Positions 9,363 through 18,553 of a stretch of 64,000 bases of DNA are shown here, one piece after another (position 1 is the stretch's first letter; every line of letters begins with the position of its first letter). The DNA lies in NCBI GenBank assembly GCA_947476295.1, contig CANJQC010000005.1, positions 27,300 to 91,299 of the forward strand, given 5' to 3'. Under the pieces are notes generated by a model. It worked only from the letters and a program-made list of their open reading frames with translations. It searched no databases and had not been told where the DNA came from. The stretch is from Planctomycetaceae bacterium (GTDB lineage Bacteria; Planctomycetota; Planctomycetia; Planctomycetales; Planctomycetaceae). A program made the translations under genes and the position numbers.

Positions 9363-10682
9363 ATGAAAATCACGATGATTGGAACCGGGTACGTGGGACT
9401 CGTTACCGGAACCTGTTTCGCAGAAAGCGGCAACGATGTGACCTGTCTGGACGTCGATAGTCGCAAAGTCAAATTACTCAACGACGGTGGCGTCCCGATC
9501 TACGAACCGGGATTGGAAGAACTCGTTAAACGCAATGCTGCAGCCGGCCGTCTGACATTTACCACCAGCTACGAAGATGCCATTTCGTTCGCTCAATGCG
9601 TCTTCATCTGTGTCGGAACACCACAGGACGAATCGGGTGCTGCCGATCTGCGATACGTGCAGAGCGCGGCGGAAAGCATGGCTCCGTATTTGAACGCGAA
9701 TGCCGTGGTTGTCTGCAAGAGTACCGTACCGGTGGGCACAAATCGCCGAGTCGCCGCATGGATCAAAGCGAAAACCGATACTGCGTTCAGCATCGCCTCA
9801 AATCCGGAGTTCCTCAAGGAAGGTGCGGCAATTGATGACTTTACGAAACCCGATCGAGTTGTCGTAGGTGTCGATGATCCCGCCGCAGCGGACGTTCTGC
9901 TGGAATTGTACAAGCCGTTTCTGCGCACAGAGAAGCCATTCATTTCTGTCTGCATCGAAAGCGCAGAGATGATCAAATATGCGGCCAACTGCATGTTGGC
10001 TACAAAGATCAGCTTCATCAACGAGATGGCGAACATCTGCGAACGTGTCGGAGCGGATATCAACGAAGTTCGCAAGGGTATCGGACACGATGCTCGGATT
10101 GGATTTTCTTTTCTGTTTCCTGGCGTCGGCTACGGCGGTTCGTGTTTTCCAAAAGACGTCCGAGCCCTCGCGGCACTGGCTTCTGAATACGGCGTCGAGC
10201 CTCGCATTCTGCGTACTGTCGATGAAACGAATAACCAGCAAAAACACGTGCTGTTCCGCAAGCTGCTTGATTACTTTGGCGGTGACCTGACCGGACGCAC
10301 GATCGCTGTCTGGGGACTGAGCTTTAAGCCTCGCACCGATGATATCCGTGAAGCTCCTGCACTAGTGCTGGTTCAGAGTCTGCTTGAAGCTGGCGCGATC
10401 GTCAAAGTCCACGATCCAGTCGCTCTGGAGAATGTTCGGAAAGAAATCGGCGACCGTATCACCTACTGCGACCATCATTACGACGCCTGCGAAGGTGCGG
10501 ATGCCATTGCAATCGTGACGGAATGGAATGAATTCCGAAATCCGGATTTTAACTATATAAAACTGAAGATGAAGTCACCGGTCATCTTCGACGGTCGCAA
10601 TTTGTACGACCGCACCAAAATGGCGGCTCGCGGGTTTTACTACTCCGGCATCGGTCTGAGCGCTTTGCCCGTCAGCAAGTAG
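9363..10682 (+). CDS. ugd: UDP-glucose 6-dehydrogenase
   Basis: This enzyme oxidises UDP-glucose to UDP-glucuronate with two NAD+, supplying uronic acid for surface polysaccharide or nucleotide-sugar interconversion. The 439-residue length is normal for the family. Visible features are the N-terminal NAD fold ([19 protein letters not shown]), [15 protein letters not shown], the substrate-binding helix with [20 protein letters not shown], the catalytic cysteine in [14 protein letters not shown], and the C-terminal domain opening [22 protein letters not shown]. It lies about 120 bases after the GT2 gene, with the REP-like pair between, so it may be co-transcribed with the methyltransferase and glycosyltransferase. 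All catalytic landmarks are intact. Confidence 0.95.
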   Translation: MKITMIGTGYVGLVTGTCFAESGNDVTCLDVDSRKVKLLNDGGVPIYEPGLEELVKRNAAAGRLTFTTSYEDAISFAQCVFICVGTPQDESGAADLRYVQSAAESMAPYLNANAVVVCKSTVPVGTNRRVAAWIKAKTDTAFSIASNPEFLKEGAAIDDFTKPDRVVVGVDDPAAADVLLELYKPFLRTEKPFISVCIESAEMIKYAANCMLATKISFINEMANICERVGADINEVRKGIGHDARIGFSFLFPGVGYGGSCFPKDVRALAALASEYGVEPRILRTVDETNNQQKHVLFRKLLDYFGGDLTGRTIAVWGLSFKPRTDDIREAPALVLVQSLLEAGAIVKVHDPVALENVRKEIGDRITYCDHHYDACEGADAIAIVTEWNEFRNPDFNYIKLKMKSPVIFDGRNLYDRTKMAARGFYYSGIGLSALPVSK

Positions 10683-10757
10683 AATTAAACGTCGTGTGTG
10701 GAAATATCCTAAATTGCCGCAGCCTCCGCTATGAACTGTAGTCAGGGAGCGACCGAA

Positions 10758-10843
10758 CTACGCAGGCGACCTCGCTCTGCCGACCGGCATTCCTTTGAAC
10801 GCTCAGTCAAAAACAGCGCCGTGGCACAAAAACCAATCTTCCA
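10758..10843. repeat. dispersed ~85 bp repeat, copy 1
   Basis: This non-coding stretch beyond the 3' end of the FG-GAP gene resembles 16414-16500 over roughly 85 bases. Shared blocks include GGCGA, CGCTC.GCCGAC, GCATTCCT, and CAGCG..GTGGCA in the same order and spacing. The similarity was found by eye and is imperfect. Both copies lie next to the stop codon of a minus-strand gene. Confidence 0.5.
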
Positions 10844-10864
10844 CGTCGCTTTTTGGCCTCTTTC

Positions 10865-12100
10865 TCACCGACTGAGATTCTCAAACATGTAGAGGCCGGA
10901 TTTTCCTGGGCACACAACATCGATGTCTCCGTCACCGTCTATGTCAACCGCCGCGATCTGAAGTCCTGTGCCGGCGCTGCCTGTCGGGAAATCTTTCAGA
11001 GCCCAGCGGTCCTTGGCGTCTTTGGGAGCGTTGATCGCAGGGTCGCCGTGGAAGATCGTGTGCCTCATCCATTTTGCTGCGACACGGTCAAATTGATAAT
11101 AGTAGACCACGGATGCATCGGTGTCGCCTGGTTCTACTTCGTGCGCGTAGACTCGTTTGCCCGTAATGAGTTCCTGTTCGCCTTTGCCATCAAGATCGGC
11201 AAAAACCAGTGTGTGGACCTGAGAGAATGTGTCGTCGATATCCAGCCTGGTCCATTCGCGCTTGCCGTCGTTTCCCACGGATTGCTTGAGCCAATGCAAA
11301 CCGAAGCCGTGGCCCATGCCGTACACGATGTCCGCCAACTGATCGCCATCGACGTCGCGACCGTGAATAAAAAACCCGGCTGCTCCCAGCTGGAACTCGG
11401 CATGAAACTGCCATGCGCTGGAAGCAGCGTCCTCGGGCTGTTCATGCCAGCCTTTCGGCGTGATAATGTCCAGCCTTCCGTCACGGTTGATGTCTCCGAC
11501 TCCCACACCATGCCCGGCACCTTCGCTGCCAAGATCATGTTTGGTCCAGACGACGGCAGGCTTCTGTTGCGTCAGCTCATACCAGACAACGACGTTACCC
11601 GTGTTCGGCAGAAAATCGAGTTTCCCGTCGCCGTTGATATCGACAAGTTCGCCGGTCTCCATATTTCCGGGAGTATCAATTTCATGCTCAGTCCACGGTG
11701 CAGTCGCATCGCCACCCGGATTCTCGACCCAGCCAACTCGCCTGCCGAAGTAATTGCAGGTGACGATATCAGGGCGCCCGTCGTCGTTCACATCCAGCGG
11801 CGAATCTGAGAAGTCTTCATAATAGTGCGGATTCGGGCCACTCGCCGGAACATCACGCACCTTGCGCTTCGTCCAGTTCGGAGCTTCATACCACGAATCG
11901 CCGCAGAAGATATCCGTCTTCCCGTCCCCATTGAAGTCAGCCGTTCCACAAGCTTCATACGGCGACTGATCATTGATCGTGTGCATCTTCCAGTTCAGGT
12001 CCGGATGAGATTCCTGAGCAAACGCGGCGGCATCGCCTATCACAATATAACCAATGGAAAGGCAGATGAGCGTGGACGTGCGACCGGATTGAATCAGCAT
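10865..12100 (-). CDS. secreted FG-GAP/VCBS repeat protein
   Basis: An exported protein of about 411 aa made of FG-GAP/VCBS-type repeats, each with a calcium-loop signature: TADFNGDGKTDIFCGD, DVNDDGRPDIVTCNYFG, DINGDGKLDFLPNTG, DINRDGRLDIITPKG, DVDGDQLADIVYGMG, DLDGKGEQELITG and DIDGDGDIDVVCPGKSG. Such repeats fold as a beta-propeller like the integrin alpha head. The ORF track begins at 12259, but ATG 12100 (MLIQSGRTSTLICLSIGYIVIGDAAAFAQE) gives a clean signal peptide, so it is chosen. No catalytic motif was recognised. Paralogues in planctomycetes are mostly uncharacterised. It stands alone between ugd (convergent) and aroDE (divergent). Confidence 0.85.
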   Translation of the reverse strand: MLIQSGRTSTLICLSIGYIVIGDAAAFAQESHPDLNWKMHTINDQSPYEACGTADFNGDGKTDIFCGDSWYEAPNWTKRKVRDVPASGPNPHYYEDFSDSPLDVNDDGRPDIVTCNYFGRRVGWVENPGGDATAPWTEHEIDTPGNMETGELVDINGDGKLDFLPNTGNVVVWYELTQQKPAVVWTKHDLGSEGAGHGVGVGDINRDGRLDIITPKGWHEQPEDAASSAWQFHAEFQLGAAGFFIHGRDVDGDQLADIVYGMGHGFGLHWLKQSVGNDGKREWTRLDIDDTFSQVHTLVFADLDGKGEQELITGKRVYAHEVEPGDTDASVVYYYQFDRVAAKWMRHTIFHGDPAINAPKDAKDRWALKDFPTGSAGTGLQIAAVDIDGDGDIDVVCPGKSGLYMFENLSR

Positions 12101-12366
12101 CAAAAACTCCAGGCAAGGCTTCGAAGGCAATGATATTAAAGGAGATGGCAGGCAGCGATTTGGCACCGATGTTCGCCTAAATGACATCAGTCTGGCAAGC
12201 GACCGAAGAAAACATATTGATCCTGTCGAAAATCTGGTGATGCAGGCTTTCACGCTCACGCCGAGAGCGATGATGTCCTAGAATCCGGGGCTCGAAATTG
12301 ACGACGGCTCTGCAAATGAGAATGCTGGCTGTGCAACGAACTGTCTTCTGGCGGATTTGACGGAAC

Positions 12367-13950
12367 ATGATTTGCGTGAGTCTCGGGCGAACTCGGCATT
12401 CGTCGATGATGGAAGAACACCGGTCTCTGGCTGAAAAGAAGGCCGAACTGGTCGAGCTGCGCGTTGATTACATGCGCAAGCGGCCTGATATCGGACTGAT
12501 GCTGAAGGACCGACCGACGCCTGTGGTCGTCACCTGTCGTCGCCGAGCGGATCGTGGTCGCTGGTTTGGCACGGAGGAGCAGCGGCAGACGATTCTGCGG
12601 GAAGCCATCATCGGCGGGGCAGAGTACGTCGATCTCGAAGACGACATCGCGAAGTCCGTCCGTCGCTACGGGAAAACGAAGCGGATCGTTAGCTATCACA
12701 ACTTCGAAGAGACACCGATGGAGTTGTACGATATTTATCGGCGTCTAACGCAGTGTGATGCGGACATCATTAAAATTGTGACAATGGCAAATTCGCCGGC
12801 AGACAATGTTCGCATGCTGGAAATGGTGAGTGCGTCGGAGATCCCGACGGTCGGGTTCTGCATGGGTGAACTGGGCACCATCAGTCGCATTCTCTGCGGA
12901 CGAGCAGGTTCACCGTTCACTTATGCCAGCTTCAGTCGTGAACGCGAGCTGGCTCCTGGGCAGTTGTCGTATGCAGAAGTCCGCAACCTGTATCGATACA
13001 ACAGGATTACGAAGGACACAAAAGTATTTGGTGTGATCGGTGACCCGATTGCTCACAGCAAGAGTCCCCTTATTCACAACGCGGCGTTTCGCAAATTGGG
13101 CATCGATGCAGTCTACCTGCCGCTTCGCATTCCAGCCGATTTGCTTCTGCCATCGCTGAAAGAATTCGATCGCCTGAAGATCAGCGGCTACAGTGTCACG
13201 ATTCCCCACAAAGAAAGCGTGCTGCAGTTCTGCGACAGCATGTCTGAAGAAACCGATCTGATCGGTGCGGCAAACACACTCTTTCGACACAACGATGAGT
13301 GGAACGCGACGAATACCGATGCTCCGGCGGCGTTGGAAGCCATTCAGGAGGGACTTAAGAAATCCGGCGGTGTGACGGATCTGGTCGGTCGAAAAGTTCT
13401 GATCCTCGGAGCAGGGGGAGTCTCACGCGCCGTCGGACACGCATTGCTGAGCGCTAAGGCTGCAGTGTCTGTGACAAATCGTTCACGAGATCGGGGCCGC
13501 GCGTTGGCAGCGGAACTCGGTTGTCAATTTGTGTCCTGGGAAAATCGCGGCGCAGAAATGTGCGAAGTGCTGGTGAATTGCACGTCGGTTGGCATGCATC
13601 CGAATCTGGATGAATCACCCTTCGAACAGCATTGGATAGGAGATTCGACGTTGGTGTTCGATACGATCTACAACCCGGAACAGACGTTGTTGCTTAAACA
13701 CGCCCGAGAACGCGGCTGTCCGACTGTCAGTGGTGTTGAAATGTTCGTGCGGCAGGCGGCGAAACAGTTCGAACTCTTCACCGGTCAGGTTGCACCTGTT
13801 GACTATATGGCAGAAACGTTGCGAGTTTCCACGTCAGCAGCGCATGCGATTGTCAGTCTCGCCGAATCTGTCCCCGTTGCGAAACCGAGAACCGCCTTAC
13901 GTCCGGTGTCAGAGCCGGACCACGACGATGATGACTCCGCGACCGAGTAA
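12367..13950 (+). CDS. aroDE: bifunctional 3-dehydroquinate dehydratase / shikimate dehydrogenase
   Basis: A fusion carrying steps 3 and 4 of the shikimate pathway. Residues about 1-210 are a type I dehydroquinase: the catalytic pair is the His in RIVSYHNFEETP and the Schiff-base Lys in IIKIVTMANSPADN. Residues about 220-490 are shikimate dehydrogenase: GVIGDPIAHSKSPLIHN, the catalytic Lys in YSVTIPHKES, NTDAPA, the NADP loop LGAGGVSRAVG, NRSRDR after strand 2, and GVEMFVRQAAKQFELFTG. The C-terminal 35 residues are a disordered acidic tail (EPDHDDDDSATE). The same order of domains is known from plants and chlamydiae. All catalytic residues appear intact. The start at 12367 lies close to the family N-terminus. 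Confidence 0.93.
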   Translation: MICVSLGRTRHSSMMEEHRSLAEKKAELVELRVDYMRKRPDIGLMLKDRPTPVVVTCRRRADRGRWFGTEEQRQTILREAIIGGAEYVDLEDDIAKSVRRYGKTKRIVSYHNFEETPMELYDIYRRLTQCDADIIKIVTMANSPADNVRMLEMVSASEIPTVGFCMGELGTISRILCGRAGSPFTYASFSRERELAPGQLSYAEVRNLYRYNRITKDTKVFGVIGDPIAHSKSPLIHNAAFRKLGIDAVYLPLRIPADLLLPSLKEFDRLKISGYSVTIPHKESVLQFCDSMSEETDLIGAANTLFRHNDEWNATNTDAPAALEAIQEGLKKSGGVTDLVGRKVLILGAGGVSRAVGHALLSAKAAVSVTNRSRDRGRALAAELGCQFVSWENRGAEMCEVLVNCTSVGMHPNLDESPFEQHWIGDSTLVFDTIYNPEQTLLLKHARERGCPTVSGVEMFVRQAAKQFELFTGQVAPVDYMAETLRVSTSAAHAIVSLAESVPVAKPRTALRPVSEPDHDDDDSATE

Positions 13951-14083
13951 TCCTGCGATTCCGGAGGCTGGGCATTCATGTGCGACGATAGCGATCCTGA
14001 CGACGACGACAGATCTTCCAACCGGGATCAGGGGTTCCGCCGAATAACGGACTACGAAAAATACTCGCAGAAAGACACCAACT

Positions 14084-14848
14084 ATGCCGCCCATCGACAA
14101 GCCCCGTATCATCGCCGTCATGCCCGCCTACAATGCGGAAACAACTTTGGAACGTACACTGCGCGATATCCCGCTCGGCACAGTCGATGAAATCATTCTG
14201 GTTGATGACTGCAGCAAAGACCGAACCGTCGAAGTCGCACGTTCGCTGGGACTGACTGTGATTCCACATGAACGCAACACCGGGTACGGCGGCAACCAGA
14301 AGACGTGCTATACGGCTGCACTTGAACGAGGTGCCGATATCGTTGTAATGATTCATCCGGATTATCAGTATGACAGTCGAGTGATTCCTGTCGCAGCGGA
14401 GTTGATCCGCCTTGGGAACTGTGACGTGATTCTGGGCTCCAGAATCCGCACGCGTGCCGAGGCACTGCAGGGCGGGATGCCCGCCTGGAAATACGTGGCC
14501 AATCGGTGTCTCACGATCTTTGAGAACGTGATACTTGGTCAGAATCTTGGAGATTTTCACAGCGGTTTCCGCGCATATCGACGTGAGGTTCTTGAGACTG
14601 TGCCGTGGCAGGAGAACTCCGACGACTTCGTCTTCGACACGCAGTTTCTGGCTCAAGCTGTTTACTACAATTTCAAGCTGGGCGATATTCCAGTTCCCGT
14701 CCGCTATTTTGCGGAAGCATCCAGCATCAATTTCCGCCGAAGCATGCGCTACGGCCTGCTGACGTTGTGGGTGATGTTTGAGTTCTGGTGCAATCGCCTG
14801 GGAATCTGCAAGTCGAAAATCTACCGTAAGCCAAAGCCGAGTGTTTGA
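14084..14848 (+). CDS. family 2 glycosyltransferase
   Basis: A 254-residue GT-A enzyme. Motifs are [34 protein letters not shown] and the donor/metal region [18 protein letters not shown], where the usual DxD is HPDYQ. The acceptor-side region [18 protein letters not shown] and [17 protein letters not shown] follow. It ends with a short hydrophobic stretch ([18 protein letters not shown]) and lacks the pair of membrane helices seen in the GT2 at 8126. This form occurs in planctomycetes near lipid and polysaccharide genes. It is preceded by 130 bases of non-coding DNA after aroDE and is probably its own transcription unit. Sugar and acceptor are unknown. Confidence 0.88.
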   Translation: MPPIDKPRIIAVMPAYNAETTLERTLRDIPLGTVDEIILVDDCSKDRTVEVARSLGLTVIPHERNTGYGGNQKTCYTAALERGADIVVMIHPDYQYDSRVIPVAAELIRLGNCDVILGSRIRTRAEALQGGMPAWKYVANRCLTIFENVILGQNLGDFHSGFRAYRREVLETVPWQENSDDFVFDTQFLAQAVYYNFKLGDIPVPVRYFAEASSINFRRSMRYGLLTLWVMFEFWCNRLGICKSKIYRKPKPSV

Positions 14849-14999
14849 AGCAGCCGATGCATTCCCTGGTCGGCAATTTAATGGATTTACGACGACGGCA
14901 AGGGTATATTGCGTCCTTGTGGCGCACTCATCGAGCAAAGAATGATGCTGTGCATCAGTCGCCATGATATGACTCATTAAACGTCTGGCAAGGAATCGC

Positions 15000-15563
15000 A
15001 TGTCGCTATCATCCGAAACGATTCGTAAGTCTCCGACGAAGCTGACGTATAACGAATACGTCCTGTTTCCGTACGATGGCAAGCGGCACGAGATTATTGA
15101 TGGACGACACTACATGAATGCTGCACCAGTTCCGCGTCATCAGGCTGTTTCTCGTCACATTCAGTTTCAACTCTATGAGCAGATTGAGATGAAGTCACTT
15201 GGCCAGGTGATCAATTCTCCCATTGATCTTCAGCTTAGCGACGTCGATGTAGTACAGCCGGATCTTGTCGTCGTGCTGGCCACGAATCGCATCATCACTC
15301 AGACCAGAATCAGCGGCGTACCAGATCTGGTGATCGAAATCCTGTCGCCGTCGAATCGCAAACATGACACGGAGCTCAAGAGACGACTGTACGAACAGTT
15401 CGCTGTCCCTGAATACTGGATCGTTGATCCCGATGAATGCATTGTGGTTCGTTATAGACGAAATGAAACTGGCACATTCGGGGAACCGACTCACTTCAAA
15501 GATGTTATCACGTTCGCAGGCATCCCGGGTGGAGTGACCATCGATCTGACTCGTGTCTGGTAG
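15000..15563 (+). CDS. Uma2 family (DUF820) PD-(D/E)XK nuclease-fold protein
   Basis: A 187-residue Uma2/DUF820 protein of the restriction-endonuclease fold. The core reads DVDVVQPDLVVVLATNR, then GVPDLVIEILSPSNRKHDTELKRRLYEQFAVPEYWIVDPDE, which holds the acidic residues and the Lys of the PD-(D/E)XK motif as seen in this family. These proteins are abundant in cyanobacteria and planctomycetes and their biological role is not established. The 3' end overlaps the GTG-initiated frame of the following sigma factor, though that gene more likely starts at 15580, leaving 16 bases between them. Confidence 0.85.
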   Translation: MSLSSETIRKSPTKLTYNEYVLFPYDGKRHEIIDGRHYMNAAPVPRHQAVSRHIQFQLYEQIEMKSLGQVINSPIDLQLSDVDVVQPDLVVVLATNRIITQTRISGVPDLVIEILSPSNRKHDTELKRRLYEQFAVPEYWIVDPDECIVVRYRRNETGTFGEPTHFKDVITFAGIPGGVTIDLTRVW

Positions 15564-15579
15564 ATCGGGTATCGTTGAA

Positions 15580-16137
15580 ATGACCAATGTCACTGTTGTG
15601 TTGAATGCCATCGAATCCGGTGAAGCGAGAACCGAAGATCTGCGGCCTCTGGTGTATGACGAACTTCGGCAACTGGCAGCCGGGCAAATGCGTCATGAAC
15701 GCGGCGGACTCACGCTGCAGGCCACGGCGTTGGTTCACGAAGCCTTTCTTCGGCTGGTCGGCGGTGAAAATGCAACATGGCAAAACCGGCGGCATTTTTT
15801 CGGTGCGGCGGCACTGGCGATGCAGCGAATTCTCGTGGAACAGGCTCAACGCAAAGGACGACTGAAACACGGAGGCAATCGGCAGGAAGTTGCAATCTCC
15901 GACATCGACATCATAGCCGACGCGAACCAATCCTATGAGGAACTCCTCGCCCTTGACGACGCTCTGATCCAGTTGCAGGCGGAAGACCCGGAGAAGGCCG
16001 AACTGATTCGTCTTCGATATTTCGCCGGACTGACAGAAGAAGAGGCTGCTCATACGCTGAACATCTCCCGCGCGACGGCTTCTCGCTGGTGGACGTACGC
16101 AAAAGCGTGGCTGTTTGCAAAGGTGCGTGGTGAGTAA
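15580..16137 (+). CDS. ECF-like RNA polymerase sigma factor (sigma70_ECF, PF07638 type)
   Basis: A 185-residue sigma factor with regions 2 and 4 only. Region 2 is LVYDELRQLAAGQMRHE through VHEAFLRLVGG and RRHFFGAAALAMQRILVEQAQRK. Region 4 is LIRLRYFAGLTEEEAAHTLNISRATASRWWTYAKAWL. This matches the planctomycete-rich PF07638 group. The ORF track starts at a GTG (15553) inside the Uma2 gene; ATG 15580 is preferred because the family N-terminus begins just after it. No anti-sigma factor gene is adjacent. In this group the partner is often a Ser/Thr kinase, but none lies nearby here. Target promoters are unknown. Confidence 0.88.
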   Translation: MTNVTVVLNAIESGEARTEDLRPLVYDELRQLAAGQMRHERGGLTLQATALVHEAFLRLVGGENATWQNRRHFFGAAALAMQRILVEQAQRKGRLKHGGNRQEVAISDIDIIADANQSYEELLALDDALIQLQAEDPEKAELIRLRYFAGLTEEEAAHTLNISRATASRWWTYAKAWLFAKVRGE

Positions 16138-16227
16138 AGCTGGTTGAAACTGGATTTTGCGGTTCGGCGCGAACTTCATTGATGCATCTTAGAATGTCCG
16201 TGGTATGCTTATCGCGATCGTCGGAGT

Positions 16228-16410
16228 ATGTATGAGATTGCCGCTGTCTGCATGACCGCAGGGATGCTGCTGCGTGAAGAGATTCTGGGCCATGCCGCAT
16301 GGAAGAACTTGTTCCGGCTGATGGGCTACGCACTGCTGGGACCCATTGGTATCGGATTATGGATTTGGCAGCAGTCCGCTGCGAAACCGCCCCGTTCCGC
16401 AAACCCCTAG
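16228..16410 (+). CDS. possible small membrane protein, hypothetical
   Basis: A 60-residue frame with one hydrophobic segment (LFRLMGYALLGPIGIGLWIW). A GGAG stands only one base before the ATG, too close for a normal ribosome site. An internal ATG at 16252 is possible. No family is recognised, and the 3' end runs into the dispersed repeat that begins about 16414. It may be a chance ORF in the 356-base gap between the sigma factor and the convergent membrane protein. Confidence 0.25.
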   Translation: MYEIAAVCMTAGMLLREEILGHAAWKNLFRLMGYALLGPIGIGLWIWQQSAAKPPRSANP

Positions 16411-16413
16411 CCT

Positions 16414-16500
16414 CGTAGGCGATGCCGCTCCGCCGACATGCATTCCTCTTCACGCCTGTGCAAGACCAACGCAGCGGTGTGGCAACCCCAGTCCTATCCC
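16414..16500. repeat. dispersed ~85 bp repeat, copy 2
   Basis: Partner of the copy at 10758-10843, with the same order of blocks (GGCGA, CGCTCCGCCGAC, GCATTCCT, CAGCGGTGTGGCA). It abuts the stop codon of the minus-strand membrane protein at 16494. Only two copies were found in the window, and the alignment was made by eye. Confidence 0.5.
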
Positions 16501-17603
16501 GCTTTGCGGTACTTTTGCTTCTTCCCGTTCTTGCCCTTTCCGTGAAGCTGAACCTGGGAAATCGATGCGGCTTCGACTTCCGGTGCTGTGCGTGCGACTG
16601 AATCGTGATCTACGCGATGTTCCTCTTCAATTTCAATGGGTATTGAAGCAGCATCAGAGGACCCAGCAATCACAACAGTTGCCGGTTGAACACCAACGAT
16701 CTCGACAACCGTCGCCTCAATTGCCCCATGATTCACATTCTTCACACGATCAGCAGTGGATTTCCGCTGCACCGCCAGCGGTGGGTTAGGATTGACGTGA
16801 ATCACAAATCGGGCGTGCAACTGAAACGCGGACAGCATGAGGCCTGAAATCAGCAGTTCCAGTGTTGACAGATGAAACATAACAGTCGCCGAATGCTGTC
16901 GAGCACCTGCGAATGCGCGCACAGCAAGCAACAACGTCGAAATCACCAGGAGAGACTGTGCCGGTCGACAACGTCCCATGTCGGGAATCAACCGTCGAAG
17001 CACGAAGGCCAGACAAGCACCAGATGGAACAAGGATCAGGGCAGGGCGAGCGGCATCAATTCGGCCAAACAGAGGTTCAAGTCCCTGTGCAGTGAGATCC
17101 GTGATCCACGGGCTGACGCCCGTTAGCAACGTTAGCGACGCAGCAAATAATCCCACCGCCATCCAGCGCCACCAGCGATAGCGACCTCGAAAATCCACGG
17201 CGCTGGCGGAACGTACCCAGGCGATGACAAGACAAAACTCCGCCGCCGCGAAGAGCTTCAAGCCTGAGAGACCTCGCAATGCTTCCAGACGGCTTGCCAA
17301 TAGAGCGTGATCAGGGATGTTTGATGAACTAGACGACGGCCATGTGACGAAGGCGTAAACGATCGGAGTCAGAGTGAGTACAACCGCTACCGCAACGTGT
17401 TTCCACAGTCGCGGAGAAATTACCCGGCGAATGAGCCGATCGCGGGACAGCATCGGAAACGGTGCAATGTCAGCGGCACATTCGTACTGATTCGAATTAA
17501 TAGTGGCGTCAGACAAATCGAACTCTGGATCAATCTCCGTCAGCAATCGTCTACGGCGACGATCGGCGGCATTTGCGGACCCGGAAAAATGAACGTCAGA
17601 CAT
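16494..17603 (-). CDS. multi-pass membrane protein of unknown function
   Basis: A 369-residue protein that I do not recognise. About 95 soluble residues (acidic, with an RRRRR run near the start) precede a membrane region of five or six helices. These include VAVAVVLTLTPIVYAFVTW, LFAAAEFCLVIAWV, MAVGLFAASLTLLTG, ALILVPSGACLAFVL, SLLVISTLLLAVRAFAG and FHLSTLELLISGLML. The C-terminal 100 residues are soluble and end in a lysine-rich tail (KGKNGKKQKYRKAG). The GVSPW segment after the third helix is encoded by GGGCTGACGCCC, a palindrome also seen near 28021, so part of the loop may be repeat-derived. Only the start at 17603 includes the full N-terminus; MLSRDRL at about residue 51 is an alternative. 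Confidence 0.6.
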   Translation of the reverse strand: MSDVHFSGSANAADRRRRRLLTEIDPEFDLSDATINSNQYECAADIAPFPMLSRDRLIRRVISPRLWKHVAVAVVLTLTPIVYAFVTWPSSSSSNIPDHALLASRLEALRGLSGLKLFAAAEFCLVIAWVRSASAVDFRGRYRWWRWMAVGLFAASLTLLTGVSPWITDLTAQGLEPLFGRIDAARPALILVPSGACLAFVLRRLIPDMGRCRPAQSLLVISTLLLAVRAFAGARQHSATVMFHLSTLELLISGLMLSAFQLHARFVIHVNPNPPLAVQRKSTADRVKNVNHGAIEATVVEIVGVQPATVVIAGSSDAASIPIEIEEEHRVDHDSVARTAPEVEAASISQVQLHGKGKNGKKQKYRKAG

Positions 17604-17837
17604 CCATCAGTCTCTAGTGTGAGCGAACGCAGGTCCGTAGAAGACTCGGGGAGTGGCCAAATCCGGGGCAACCAAGTCGTTCTGCAGATCGGCAGTTTCA
17701 GCCGATGCTTAGCACGTCAGCCGGACACGCACAGCCACCAACAACATCGGCGGGCTTGCCGCCTGCTCTGCAATTCAATGTTGCAGCGACTCACAGCCTG
17801 CATCTGTTCCCCAGTTTCTGCACGGGAAGGACGCAGG

Positions 17838-18416
17838 TCAGTTGCTGAAAAATGGGTCTGGAACTTTGGGGGCATCCGAAGAATACGACGAAAACCTGGT
17901 GCACTCCAGTTCCTGGCCCCTTATTTCAACACGCTGCGCCGCGCCTTCCAGTTTCAGCAGTGCCTGCTTATTATGCAGTCCGCCGCCGTAGCCGACCAGT
18001 TTGCCACTGCTGCCGATAATGCGATGGCAGGGGACGATGATCGCGATCGGATTGCGTCCGTTTGCCAATCCAACTGCTCGTGCGGCTGCTGGATTGCCGA
18101 CCGACCTTGCGATATCGCCGTAGCTGGCGGTTGTCCCATACGGCACTTTATACAGTGCTTTCCAGACACGTCGCTGAAAGTCGGTACCTTCTGCTGCCAG
18201 CGGCAGGTCAAACGCCCGGAGTTTTCCGGAAAAATAAGCCTTCAACTGCCGCACGGCTTCCTTTAACCGCTTTTCGTTGAGTTCCCAGTCCTCACCAAGA
18301 GTCGTCTCCGCAGCACTATTGTGCGATTTTCCAAATGACACATGACGCAGGCCCTGGTCATCACCTGCGATCAGGAGTCTTCCAACCGGCGTGCCGGCAA
18401 GATGTGTAAAAAACAT
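17838..18416 (-). CDS. ogt: methylated-DNA--protein-cysteine S-methyltransferase
   Basis: This suicide repair enzyme removes O6-alkyl groups from guanine onto its own cysteine. The acceptor motif IIVPCHRIIG is intact, preceded by FQRRVWKALYKVPYGTTASYGDIA and the helix-turn-helix with NPAAARAVGLANGRNPI. GSSGKLVGYGGGLHNKQALLKLEGA follows. The 192-residue length fits the Ogt type (N-terminal RNase-H-like domain plus catalytic domain, no Ada methyl-phosphotriester domain). The C-terminus extends about 30 residues past the usual end and is unremarkable. It is divergent from thyX, with about 140 bases between the start codons for both promoters. Single gene, no operon partner. Confidence 0.93.
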   Translation of the reverse strand: MFFTHLAGTPVGRLLIAGDDQGLRHVSFGKSHNSAAETTLGEDWELNEKRLKEAVRQLKAYFSGKLRAFDLPLAAEGTDFQRRVWKALYKVPYGTTASYGDIARSVGNPAAARAVGLANGRNPIAIIVPCHRIIGSSGKLVGYGGGLHNKQALLKLEGAAQRVEIRGQELECTRFSSYSSDAPKVPDPFFSN

Positions 18417-18553
18417 GACTTCCGACCCCTGGAGAATGATGACGCCTTGAGCATTGGAAACACTGCTCGCAACATCTTACAGTTCACGTTTCAGGCTTTG
18501 AATGGACTGAACAAAAGTTCCGGATTTGTTTCTCATTACGGTAGTTGTACTTC

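Noticed and set aside
10853-11809. 318-codon plus-strand ORF
   Set aside because: It mirrors the FG-GAP gene, whose repeats on the minus strand are clear; the antisense product lacks any motif.
17397-18266. 289-codon plus-strand ORF
   Set aside because: It overlaps the ogt gene (PCHRI motif on the minus strand) and the membrane protein start.
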